In this document: positions 1-8,579 of the stretch, one piece after another
How positions within the stretch are numbered: position 1 is the first letter of the stretch
Layout of the letters: every line of letters starts with the position of its first letter
The notes under the pieces: model-generated
Told to the model about the DNA's origin: nothing
The model's database searches: none
The model's input: only the letters and a program-made list of their open reading frames with translations
Origin: Tomocerus qinae
Lineage: Eukaryota; Arthropoda; Collembola; Entomobryomorpha; Tomoceridae
Assembly: GCA_020055645.1 (NCBI GenBank)
Contig: CM034547.1
Location: 37,365,909-37,429,908, forward strand
DNA length: 64,000 bases
Direction: 5' to 3'
Program-made: the position numbers and the translations under genes

Positions 1-1105
1 ATGTCCCCCAACCTTCGGCTACATTGACTTTCGGGTCTAGAAAAAAACACCTTTCACCCTCTGTTGTTTTTCCGTGATATATATATATATATATCTTAAA
101 TATATATTCGCGCGTAACGTGAAAATGGGGTAAAAATTGCAAAGAATCGCTCGGAGCGAGAAATTGCTATCTTGAGAAGAAAATCTTTTATCTTGGATTT
201 CGGGGGGGGGGGGGCATCGCGAGCCCGAAAAGCCCATCCCTCAATACAACTATGTCCTAAGGTAAATTTGTCTTCATTAAGGCAGTCAAAGCAGAAATAA
301 TATTAAAGTTCTCCGTCACTCTAATTTGGGCGAGCTTTCTGATATGGCTTGTGGTGGTAAACTACGGATTGACATATTCCAATAAAAATAAATAAGTGTA
401 AAATTCGGGTGTTAATAGGGGAGTGGTGCACATTATTTTCACCCCCCGTATGTATTTTTCATAATTTTCAAATTTGTTTTCATAGTTACTAAACTTAGTT
501 ACGAGATATCTGGTTGTTCCTAACAGGCTTTCAAATATGCTACAGCCATTTACATACGTTAAGGAAGCCATAGTGCATTGTATTCGGTGTATTTTGATAT
601 GAACTTACAGGGTGATATTATGCGTGGATTAAGTAGAATGTGGAATAGTGTTTGTTAAGTATCCCGACACAATAACAGTTCCGCGGAGTTTTTCAATCGC
701 AGATTCACAGTAATCTTCGGGTTGTGTCACTATTTCCAGTTGTCTTCAAACTCAGTTAATACTTAAAATTATAGTTTTCTGTAACAGCAAGATAACATTC
801 TGGTTTCAACTTAGGAATATCCAACACAATATTAATTAAAAAGTAATTAAAGTATTTTATTTTGCTCAGAAATATTGCATTGCAAATTGAATCACGGTTT
901 ACACGGCTCATAAGAGGTGTCAGATATAAATCATCATTAATAAACGGACTAATAAAAATAAAGAATATGATAGAAAATAGTGAAATATCAACAACCAACA
1001 AGTGACAGGAGTGCACACAAATAGTTGTTTCCCACAATTGGTGACCGGTCACCAAATTAACATGAACAGGTATTGAAATGTCTCCAATCCCCGTTTGAGT
1101 TATCC
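1..1105. other. Gene-free repeat-rich left edge
   Basis: I see no coding region. Two simple repeats are present: an (AT)n run at about 78-93 and a run of 13 G at 202-214. A dispersed repeat described separately lies at 867-935. The short open frames here have no recognisable domains and no supporting splice signals. Confidence 0.6.
867..935 (+). repeat. Dispersed direct repeat, copy 1
   Basis: This segment begins with CAGAAATATTGCAT and continues through GAATCACGGTTTACACGGCT to a following AAGAGGTGTCAG. It recurs in the same orientation at 2632-2710 with a few substitutions and small indels. The two copies bracket the foldback and MITE cluster. It could be a fragment of an unclassified transposon or the remains of a segmental duplication; no coding content is visible. 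Confidence 0.7.
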
Positions 1106-1107
1106 TG

Positions 1108-1208
1108 GAATTAATGTTTTCAATGATGTACCCCAACGCACACCTTCATGTGCTAAATTTAGTAGATGAAGGTATGCTTTGGGGTACATGTATTGAAAAC
1201 ATTAATTG
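1108..1208. repeat. Foldback element, GTACCCCAA family, copy 1
   Basis: This is a compact palindrome. The left arm (about 1110-1153) reads TTAATGTTTTCAAT, then GATGTACCCCAACGCA, then CTTCATG. The right arm (about 1163-1206) carries the reverse complement, with TTTGGGGTACATG and ATTGAAAACATTAA. The loop is around ten bases. A clearly related palindrome sits at 14403-14515 and a looser relative at 14677-14800, so this is a small mobile foldback family and not a chance hairpin. No coding capacity. Confidence 0.75.
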
Positions 1209-1297
1209 TGGGAAACGTCTATTACAGTTAAATATAAAATATAAGAATATTATCAATATTTTTTACATTGTACAGCTTACAGCATGTGTATGGTATA

Positions 1298-1672
1298 AAT
1301 TATGGCTAGATTTAGACAGCGGGTTATCGTTGCCTCAATTGCCCCCTCCCCCGTTGCCCCTAATTTAGCCACTTAACCTATTATATTTGTCATTTGCTTC
1401 CCGCTACTATTTCTGCCTCTTTATTGACCTAACCTAATTAAAAATAAGGATATTGGATATTACTTGCTTGTTAGGCTTTAACAGTAGAGTAGAACAGTTT
1501 ATTTTTTATTAGGTTAGGTCAAAAAAAAGGCAAAAATAGTGACGGGAGGCAATAGGGACAATATATTAAAGTAATAGGTTAAGTGGCAAAACGTGGGGCA
1601 ACGGGGGAGGGGGCAACGGGGGAGGGGGCAATTGAGGCAACGATAACCCGCTGCCTAAATCCAGCCTAAATT
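1298..1672. mobile_element. MITE-like inverted-repeat element, copy A
   Basis: This non-coding element of about 375 bp has long imperfect terminal inverted repeats. The left end reads AATTATGGCTAGATTTAGAC, then CAGCGGGTTATCGTTGCCTC and a C-rich tract; the right end is its reverse complement, finishing in CCAGCCTAAATTA. A second, inner inverted pair carries GACCTAACCTAATTAAAAAT and its complement ATTTTTTATTAGGTTAGGTC. It abuts copy B. Copy A is uninterrupted at CAATATATTAAAGTAAT, which is the site where the DIRS element entered copy C. The superfamily is not assignable; a TA or TTA target duplication is possible but cannot be separated from the AT-rich ends. Confidence 0.8.
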
Positions 1673-2312
1673 ATGGCTGAATTTAGGCAGCGGTACTTTG
1701 TTGCCACTGTCCCCGCTGTCGCCGCTGTTGCCGCTAGGGGGTAAAGGGGGTCAGCGGCAACAGCATAAAAGCGGAAACAGTGGCGACACACCAAAACCAC
1801 AGGTGGCAACAGCGGCGACACGCAAAATCCACTAGCGGCAACAGCGGCGACACGCAAAATCCACTAGCGGCAACAGAGACACATTAATGTGATTTCCTCT
1901 GTTGCTCTGAGCTAACCTAATATAAGCCAGTGCACTGTTGCTCTGAGCTCAATGCTCGCCTCCCGTCACTATTTTTGCATCTTTTTTGACCTAACCTAAT
2001 TAAAAATAAACATAATGTAGTATGTTTATTTTTTATTAGGTTAGGTCAAAAAAGAGGCAAAAATAGTGACGGGAGGCAAATGGAAAAGACGATAGGTTAA
2101 CTAGTGGTTTTAGCTGTGTCGCCGCTGTTGCCGCTAGTGGATTTTGCGTGTCGCCGCTGTTGCCACTAGTGGTTGTACCGTGTCGCCACTGTTGCCGCTG
2201 TTGCCACTGTCTCCGCTATTATGTTGTCGCCGCTAACCCCCCAAACCTCCCAGCGGCAACAGCGGGGACAGTGGCAACAAAGTACCGCTGCCTAAATTCA
2301 GCCTAAATTATA
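1667..2312. mobile_element. MITE-like inverted-repeat element, copy B (variant)
   Basis: This relative of copy A is about 645 bp long. Its termini carry GCTGAATTTAGGCAGCGG followed by TACTTTGTTGCCACTGTCCC, repeated as the reverse complement at about 2262-2312. The subterminal regions are degenerate runs of GTTGCCGCT and GTCGCCGCT units. An inner palindrome at about 1967-2085 (GCCTCCCGTCACTATTTTTG plus complement) contains two tandem TTAGG units. The left end touches copy A directly, so one element probably inserted next to the other. No open frame with a recognisable domain is present; the 63-codon minus-strand frame is GC-rich repeat translated. Confidence 0.75.
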
Positions 2313-2631
2313 ATGTATAATGTCAAAGTCAAATGTGAATGTATACAATTGGCAATTACCTTTGCCTTTATAAAATATTTGTTCATATTTGATCCTGTTC
2401 AGGCATCAGAGATGTCTTGAAAAATATATAGTCAACAATAGCTGATAGTTTGATAGTGCAGTTGTTCTTATTATCAGTCAACTGACATCGTCGGTTGGAT
2501 TTCTCTGCAAAAAGTGTAAACAAATAAATTGCACTTTCATTAAATTTTGTTTACTTCCATACCTAGTAGTGCCATGCCATGTACATAATATTTTTAAAAC
2601 GGTCAAACAAATATATTTTTTGAGTTTCTTT

Positions 2632-2710
2632 CAGAAATATTGCATTTAGCAAAATGAATCACGGTTTACACGGCTCATATAAGAGGTGTCAGTTACAAAA
2701 TCATCATAAA
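2632..2710 (+). repeat. Dispersed direct repeat, copy 2
   Basis: Second copy of the segment at 867-935, in the same orientation. It shares GAATCACGGTTTACACGGCT and AAGAGGTGTCAG, with small indels. It marks the right side of the A/B MITE cluster. Confidence 0.7.
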
Positions 2711-3383
2711 AAATAATTCGTCTAAGTCAACGTCAAGACAAGACATTTGGGCATGGGCTGGGCAGAAATATTATAGAAATATAATATTGAATACGTAATG
2801 TCAAATGTGTGCGGGTTAGTTTTTCAAGCTTTTAATACCTGATAACAAATTCGAACTAGAAATGGCTAGAATTTAGTCAGTTTACCTTTATTTGAAATTG
2901 TCTTCAGTTTTGACTTAAAATGAAATTAAAATTGACGAGAGGACGAAGCGTCGCAGACCAAGCATCCGAAATGAAACAAGGTGAATGGCGAAATAAAGAA
3001 TGCTAACAACAGAATAGACGGAAAAGAACTGCACGTGGGATTCAGGGAACTGCCATGCTCTCCTCGGCTTTGAAAATCATACCTTTCAAACCATAACTAA
3101 ATGGTAGCGCCCGTTATAGGTTTTCATGTTATTATTATTTGCCGTGGTTTTCATTTTTCATCACACAGCTATTTTAACAGGGTTTCTATAGTATGTTCGA
3201 GTCGAGGTCGGAGGTCGAGTCGAGGAACCCATAAACCCCATCCATAGAAATCCTATTATAGTTGATAGTTATGATTATAGTTAGTTTTAGGAACCCCAAT
3301 CAATTATTATGAATTATGACACTTGCCAACATTAGTAGTAATCTTGTAATTGGGAAATAGGTTGGTCAACTTCATCTTTTAAA
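2711..3383. other. Intergenic stretch without recognised features
   Basis: No open frame, splice-bounded exon or repeat family member was recognised here. Base composition is the same as the surrounding intergenic DNA. Confidence 0.5.
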
Positions 3384-3633
3384 AATTATGGCTACATTTA
3401 GTCAGCGGAATATCGTTGCCTCAATTCCCCCGTTGCCCCTAGTTTAGCCACTTAACCTATTATCTTTGCCATTTGCTTCCCGTCACTATTTCTGCCTCTT
3501 TTTTGACCTAACCTAATTAAAAATAAGCATATTACTTGCTTGTTAGGCTTTAACAATAAACAGTTTATTTTTTATTAGGTTAGGAGAGGCAAAAATAGTG
3601 ACGGGAGGCAATGGGGAATGGGAACAATATATT
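3384..3633. mobile_element. MITE-like element copy C, left part (interrupted)
   Basis: This is the left two-thirds of a third copy of the copy A family. It starts with AAATTATGGCTACATTTAGT, runs through the C-rich tract and the CCTAACCTAA palindrome, and stops at GGGAACAATATATT. The remainder (AAAGTAATAGGTTAAGTGGC to CCAGCCAAAATTATA) is at 8144-8231. The uninterrupted sequence in copy A joins these two halves exactly, so 3634-8143 is a later insertion. Confidence 0.85.
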
Positions 3634-3657
3634 CTGCATCATTCGACCATTGCTTTC

Positions 3658-3762
3658 ATAATAACTATTTGTATAGTCCCGCGTATACTGACTCAACCAC
3701 ACACTTTAGAGGAAACGTTAATTTCCTCTACCTTCCGCCATTACCTACGCTATTGTTTCATT
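3658..3762 (+). repeat. DIRS left inverted terminal repeat
   Basis: These 105 bases, starting ATAATAACTATTTG, are identical by eye to the reverse complement of 7966-8070. The outermost 24 bases (3634-3657, CTGCATCATTCGACCATTGC onward) are not part of the inverted pair and are instead matched in the internal complementary region. Confidence 0.9.
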
Positions 3763-4005
3763 CTTTCTTTGTGTGTGCTGAAGCAACCACGTTGGAAAAA
3801 CGGTCTACAATAAAGAAATTTTTGTAGAAAATCACAGAAGAATTATATCAAGGTTACGGTAACAGTAAGTATTAAAGTAAATTATAATTACTATAAGTAT
3901 AATTAGTATAAGTTTACTACATTGGTCACTCAGGTCACTCTTTACTCATTTATTGCATTATAATTGACCTTCGATATTATTTAGTCTTTTATCTCTAGAA
4001 ACACC

Positions 4006-5136
4006 ATGAGTGATTCTGACAGCGACAGACATAGATCAAGCCATAAGCACAAGAAAAAACATCGGCGATCAAGGAGATCATCATCGTCAACGTCTTCAAG
4101 ATGGACTGTCGACGATCTGGGGAAAAAGTTGGAGTCTCTGGTAAAAGTTGTGGACAACTTGGTTGCCAAGGATAGGTCACGGTCACCTCGGAAGCGTCAA
4201 CCATCATCCGAATTTGACCTAGTCTCTTCAGACTCCAACCAGGAAAACCGTGATGACTTACATGATAAGAAATACGGTCGTCAAGATAAGGACGTTGTGG
4301 TTTCTAATAACCAAACGGGCCATTTTGACAATAATGAGAAGGGGGATAAAAATCCTGAATCAGAGGAAGTACTGGACTTACATCCAGACTTGGATGAGGA
4401 ATCCATTCAGTTGATTGGAGGTCCAGTCAAAGTTGACAATGAATATGGTCCTAGCATCCATAATGAACTAGCAAAGCGATGGGAGAACATCACAAAATTT
4501 GGCTTGAAGGAAGACGAAAAGGAGAGATTGTTAACATCCTGCCTACTCCCATTGAACTGCAAGATGATTGGAAGTCCTAGTCTAAATAAAGAAATTGAGA
4601 TAGGAGTTTCCAATTTTGTTGCCGTCCGGGATAAAGAGCTGTCCAGTCTTCAGCGGCAATTGGGAGCCGGTATCACTGGTCTGGGACATACTCTGACCCA
4701 ATTACTGGGGAAAAAGGCTGCCCTTGCAACTGCAGGTATTGACGTAAAGAACATAATATCCGGACTTAGCGACAGTGCGTCTATATGCCTAGACTTACAG
4801 AACTCAATGTCGAAATATCGGAGGCAATTGATTTTACCGAACTTAAAAGGTAAGAGCAGACTTGTCGCTGCAGAAACTGATGTTGGAGCAAAGCTGTTCG
4901 GGGAAGATTTACCGGAAAAGATTAAATCATCTCAGGAGCTGGAAAAATTAAACGCCTCCTTTAACCGAGATCCGACTGGAAAGTCTACGAATAAGACCGG
5001 GCAACCGAAATCAAGTGGATCGAAAGACAAAAGCTATCGTTCGGTGAATTTAAACTACCGACGCCCGTTCCAAGCCAAACCAAAGCGGAACGGGCGATAC
5101 AATGCGAAACCACAGACCAAGTATCAGCGCCGTTAA
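4006..5136 (+). CDS. DIRS gag-like protein (ORF1)
   Basis: This 376-codon open frame starts at the ATG after the left terminal region. The N-terminus is rich in S, D, R and K: MSDSDSDRHRS, then a KHKKKHRRSRR tract and an S/T-rich run. Residues of about 150-290 form the better-ordered part (KRWENITKFGLKEDEKERLL, and a LNKEIEIG segment), and the C-terminal 60 residues are strongly basic. This order is typical of ORF1 in arthropod DIRS elements, where the product is taken to be a nucleic-acid-binding capsid-like protein. No zinc knuckle is visible. The frame is intact. Its 3' end overlaps the next frame, because the RT frame is open upstream of 5136. Confidence 0.8.
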   Translation: MSDSDSDRHRSSHKHKKKHRRSRRSSSSTSSRWTVDDLGKKLESLVKVVDNLVAKDRSRSPRKRQPSSEFDLVSSDSNQENRDDLHDKKYGRQDKDVVVSNNQTGHFDNNEKGDKNPESEEVLDLHPDLDEESIQLIGGPVKVDNEYGPSIHNELAKRWENITKFGLKEDEKERLLTSCLLPLNCKMIGSPSLNKEIEIGVSNFVAVRDKELSSLQRQLGAGITGLGHTLTQLLGKKAALATAGIDVKNIISGLSDSASICLDLQNSMSKYRRQLILPNLKGKSRLVAAETDVGAKLFGEDLPEKIKSSQELEKLNASFNRDPTGKSTNKTGQPKSSGSKDKSYRSVNLNYRRPFQAKPKRNGRYNAKPQTKYQRR

Positions 5137-5171
5137 ACAAAGAGGTAAGAAATATTTTTCACGCTGGAAGA

Positions 5172-6713
5172 TTGAAATATTTTGTCAAAGAATGGAAAAA
5201 TATTACAACAAACCGTGAAGTTCTATCGGCCATTCAAGGGTATAAATTACCTTTCCTGTCGGTTCCGAAACAAACGAAAGTTCCGAATGGTCCCAGTTTA
5301 AATGCCAAAGACGAAGCTAATATGCTTACGAGCTTACAAAAGCTTAAAGGTCTGGGAGCTATTCGCGAATGTGAACATGAAGAGGGTGAATTTTTGTCTT
5401 CGTATTTTTTGGTTCCTAAATCTGATGGTTCCAGTAGATTTATCTTTAATCTTAAAAGACTTAATGAGTTTTTGGAATACGAGCATTTTCAAATGTAAGA
5501 TTATCGCACAGTAAGAAGAATGATTAATCCTTTCTTCTATTTTGCCTCTATTGATATTCAGGATGCGTATCTATTAATACCAATATGGGAAGGGCATACG
5601 AAATATTTACGATTTGAGTGGAAATCTCAATTATTTGAATTTACTTGCCTTCCATTTGGGCTCAGTACGGCACCAAGGTTATTTACAAAAGTTATGAAAC
5701 CAGAGGTCTTAGGTCTCTTAGTTGCTGCTTGTCCAGCGATCCCATATGGACTATTATACACAAAGTGTTTTGAACGGCATAAGTACCTAGCTCTTAAATC
5801 AAATAATAATAACTTTCGTGCTGTATTAGAAATTAATACGGATATAGTATCAGATTTAAACTGGTGGCTAAAAAATATTTCGCAGTGTGCTCCTATACGG
5901 AATGATGCATATATGATAGAAATACACACTGATGCCTCCAAATCTGGATGGGGTGCTACTTCAGATGGGGTGAACATTCATGGTTGGTGGACGGTGGAAG
6001 AGGCATTATCTAGCATAAATGTTCTTGAATTACAAGCAGCTTACTTAGCTCTTAAATCATTTGCAAAGTCCAAGAACAAGTGTCAAATTCTCTTCCGAAT
6101 TGATAACACAACAGCTATTTCATGCATTAATCGCATGGGGTCCATTCAATATCCAGTTCTTAATAGAATTGCCAGGAAAATATGGCAATTTTGTGAAAGA
6201 CGGAGAATTTGGATTTTCGCAACATATATTTCCTCGAAAGAAAATTATATTGCGGATAAGGAATCTAGAAAGACTGATTTTGACAGTGAATGGAAATTAG
6301 ATCCCCTAAAGTACAGCTACTTAACTAGAGAGTTTAATTTCAATCCAATTATTGATTTGTTTGCGTCTTACCAAAATAGCCAATGTGAAAGGTTCATTTC
6401 ATGGAAACCTGATCCGTATTCTGAAAATGTTGATGCTTTTACGATACATTGGGGAAACGAACCAGTGTATGCGTTTCCACCTTTTTCTTTAATACATAGA
6501 ACATTAAAGAAAATACGAGATGATAAAGCGACTGCAATGGTAGTTATTCCGTATTGGAAAAACCAACCATGGTTCCCTTTATTTAAAGAACTACTGGTTA
6601 AGGATATGATTGTGCTATCACCTGATAAAAAATTGTTAACTATTCTTAACAGGAATCATCCTCTTCACTCAAACCTTTCCCTGGTGGGCGGGCTTTTATC
6701 AGCGAAGCATTAA
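5172..6713 (+). pseudogene. DIRS reverse transcriptase / RNase H / C-terminal domain ORF, broken
   Basis: One reading frame encodes the RT fingers (GAIRECEHEEGEFLSSYFLV, then PKSDGSSRFIFNLKRLNEFL), SIDIQDAYLLIPIW and the LPFGLSTAPRLFTKV segment. It continues with RNase H and a tail with IDLFAS and AFPPFSLI, which resembles the methyltransferase-like domain of DIRS1 elements. The four RNase H acidic residues are visible (D at 5931, E at 6027, D near 6102, D at 6255). Two lesions stand out. A TAA at 5496-5498 interrupts the frame, which continues directly with DYRTVRRMINPF. The palm region with the YxDD motif is missing: sequence passes from TKVMKP straight to LGLLVAACPAIPYG, an in-frame loss of roughly 100 residues. 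The frame is open upstream of 5172 (SAPLNKEVRNIFHAGRLK) and overlaps the gag end; no ATG marks the start. Confidence 0.88.
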
Positions 6714-6715
6714 AA

Positions 6716-7669
6716 TTGCAATCAACCCCTACTGAAGCCATTCAAGTCATTCTTAACTCATTGTCGGATTCGTCGTGGATACAGTATGAATCGGCTCTCC
6801 GTCAGTGGTGGGAGTTTAGTCTATCACAAAACATGGATGTATATCACCCTACTTTATCATCGGCTCTTCAATTTTTACAAGGACGCTTTAACTCTAATGT
6901 AGGATACAGTTCGATTGGAACAGCTCGATCAGCCTTATCATTGATTGTCCCAGACTTAAGTCAATCTGTAAGTTGCCACCCATTAGTCAGTCGATTTATG
7001 AAGGGTGTTGCTAGGGCAAGACCCCCAAAAGCAAAATATAATAACATTTGGGATCCAAAACCAGTATTGGACTATTTGGGTAGGTTAGAGCCTTTAGCAG
7101 AACTTTCTTTGACACAACTAAGTTACAAACTTATTGGACTTTTGTCTCTAGCTGCCGCTCATAGGATTCAGACTTTTGCGTCTATCGAAATAAGTAATAT
7201 TGTTTTTAAGCCTAATCAGGTTGAAATTTTTGTACCTAGTTTACTAAAAACAAGTAAGCCTACTAGTTGTCAACCATGTCTTTATTTACCAAAATTTGAA
7301 AATCATCCTGAATTATGTACCGTAAGAGTTCTGAGTCGGTATTTGGATGTTACTAATTCATTTCGTAATGATAACTGTAAAACTCTGTTAATTTCTCTTA
7401 ATGGAGATCGAAAATCTGTAACAACGCAAACGTTAAGTCGGTGGCTTAAGACATTGTTAAGAGAATCAGGTGTTGACACAACAGTATTTTCAGCTTATAG
7501 TGTAAGACATGCGTCAACATCCGCTGCCTCGAGAAAAGGAGTTAGTATTGATCAGATTAGAGATAGGGCTGGTTGGTCTGAAAACTCATTAATGTTTGCC
7601 AAGTTTTATAATAGACCACTTGATACCAGAGCAGGATTCAATGAAGCTGTATTTAATCTTAATGTTTAA
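6716..7669 (+). CDS. DIRS tyrosine recombinase
   Basis: This open frame of about 317 codons is the phage-integrase-type recombinase that replaces the integrase in DIRS elements. An N-terminal core-binding part (SWIQYESALRQWWEF, ALQFLQGRF) precedes the catalytic half. Catalytic candidates are the first arginine in LLSLAAAHRIQTF, a box II segment reading FSAYSVRHASTSAA, a tryptophan in DRAGWS, and the nucleophilic tyrosine in FAKFYNRP. Box II normally starts with His (HxxR); here a Tyr sits at that place. The frame starts at a TTG because it is open further upstream (GGRAFISEALKLQSTP) and overlaps the end of the RT frame, so the true start is probably by overlap or read-through. The stop at 7669 lies 101 bp before the internal complementary region. 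Confidence 0.85.
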   Translation: MQSTPTEAIQVILNSLSDSSWIQYESALRQWWEFSLSQNMDVYHPTLSSALQFLQGRFNSNVGYSSIGTARSALSLIVPDLSQSVSCHPLVSRFMKGVARARPPKAKYNNIWDPKPVLDYLGRLEPLAELSLTQLSYKLIGLLSLAAAHRIQTFASIEISNIVFKPNQVEIFVPSLLKTSKPTSCQPCLYLPKFENHPELCTVRVLSRYLDVTNSFRNDNCKTLLISLNGDRKSVTTQTLSRWLKTLLRESGVDTTVFSAYSVRHASTSAASRKGVSIDQIRDRAGWSENSLMFAKFYNRPLDTRAGFNEAVFNLNV

Positions 7670-7770
7670 ATGTTTCAAGGTTGATTAATTAACTGTGCCA
7701 TTTAATTCAGAATAAAATGTGCTTAAGCAATGTGCCTTCTGTGATGTCGTTTTGCAAGTCTCTAAACATC

Positions 7771-7893
7771 ATACAAATAGTTATTATGAAAGCAATGGTC
7801 GAATGATGCAGAATTGAACGATTAAACGAGACTTACCTGAAGGTGAAGTTTGATCGCAATTCTGCGAATGAAGACCATTGCGGAATAATAACT
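7771..7893. repeat. DIRS internal complementary region
   Basis: Positions 7771-7811 are the exact reverse complement of the left end of the element (3634-3674). Positions 7812-7893 are the exact reverse complement of the right end (8062-8143). The region is therefore the complement of the joined left and right termini, i.e. the circle junction. In DIRS1 elements this segment is thought to template completion of the ends during circular cDNA synthesis. The right half can also pair with 8062-8143 as a large hairpin. Confidence 0.92.
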
Positions 7894-7965
7894 CCCACCC
7901 TCCCAATTCATAGTCATTTTTGTAAGTACTAGAATATCCCATAAATGCAAAACGACCTTTGAAAT

Positions 7966-8070
7966 AATGAAACAATAGCGTAGGTAATGGCGGAAGGTAG
8001 AGGAAATTAACGTTTCCTCTAAAGTGTGTGGTTGAGTCAGTATACGCGGGACTATACAAATAGTTATTAT
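7966..8070 (-). repeat. DIRS right inverted terminal repeat
   Basis: Reverse complement of 3658-3762, with no mismatch seen over 105 bp. The further right end (8071-8143, ending TCGTTCAATT) is unique to this side apart from its copy in the internal complementary region. Confidence 0.9.
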
Positions 8071-8143
8071 TCCGCAATGGTCTTCATTCGCAGAATTGCG
8101 ATCAAACTTCACCTTCAGGTAAGTCTCGTTTAATCGTTCAATT

Positions 8144-8231
8144 AAAGTAATAGGTTAAGTGGCTAAACTTGGGGCAACGGAGGCAACAGGGGCAATTGAG
8201 GCAACGATATATAAATCCAGCCAAAATTATA
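8144..8231. mobile_element. MITE-like element copy C, right part
   Basis: This is the remainder of the element begun at 3384. It reads AAAGTAATAGGTTAAGTGGC through GGGGCAATTGAGGCAACGAT to the terminal CCAGCCAAAATTATA. It matches copy A at about 1570-1672 with a shorter G-rich tract. Confidence 0.85.
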
Positions 8232-8326
8232 CTCTTTAAGGTGGTATAAGAAAATTCTTCCTTAATGATCACTTGATCATGCACAATAATATAGTACAAA
8301 ATGCATTTGTTGAAGGATCTGACATA

Positions 8327-8576
8327 CTGTCTGGCTTTATAAAAATCCGAATGATGACCTTTAGTAACCCCATTGTTGACAAATATTTTTTGAGTACTAT
8401 ACTTCACACAAAATTACAGGAGCCATACAGTCTTTAGCGTCACATTTGACTGTAACCACAACAACATTATTTATTAAACCGAAATAAAATAAATATTGAA
8501 GAAAAAATATTTGTTATAGGCGGGGCTAAATGGGGTTACTAGAGGTCATCATTCGGATTTTTATAAAGCCAGACAG
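8327..8576. repeat. Foldback element with 46 bp arms
   Basis: The left arm 8327-8372 (CTGTCTGGCTTTATAAAAAT, then CCGAATGATGACCT) and the right arm 8531-8576 are inverted copies with very few differences. The spacer is about 158 bp and AT-rich with no coding potential. It is probably a small non-autonomous transposon, but target duplications were not identified. Confidence 0.7.
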
Positions 8577-8579
8577 TAG

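Larger units (their letters stand above)
3634..8143 (+). mobile_element. DIRS1-like tyrosine-recombinase retrotransposon (defective)
   Basis: This 4,510 bp element has the DIRS1 layout. It carries a gag-like ORF, an RT/RNase H ORF, a tyrosine recombinase ORF, 105 bp inverted terminal repeats (3658-3762 and 7966-8070) and an internal complementary region (7771-7893). It lacks long terminal repeats and an integrase. Boundaries come from comparison with uninterrupted MITE copy A: ...CAATATATT joins AAAGTAAT there. The shared ATT can belong to either end, so the left boundary could equally be 3631 with the right at 8140. There is no target-site duplication, as expected for recombinase-mediated integration. 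The copy is defective: it has an in-frame stop at 5496, loss of the RT catalytic core, and an altered recombinase motif. Confidence 0.93.

Noticed and set aside
756..1136. 126-codon minus-strand open frame
   Set aside because: It overlaps the dispersed repeat and a foldback arm, has low-complexity hydrophobic composition and no splice context, so it is most likely chance in AT-rich DNA.
1666..1857. 63-codon Ala/Val/Cys-rich minus-strand frame
   Set aside because: It is produced by the GTTGCCGCT-type arrays of MITE copy B.
7784..8112. Two overlapping minus-strand frames of 96-97 codons
   Set aside because: They are translations of the DIRS internal complementary region and right terminal repeat, and mirror the frames in the left repeat.
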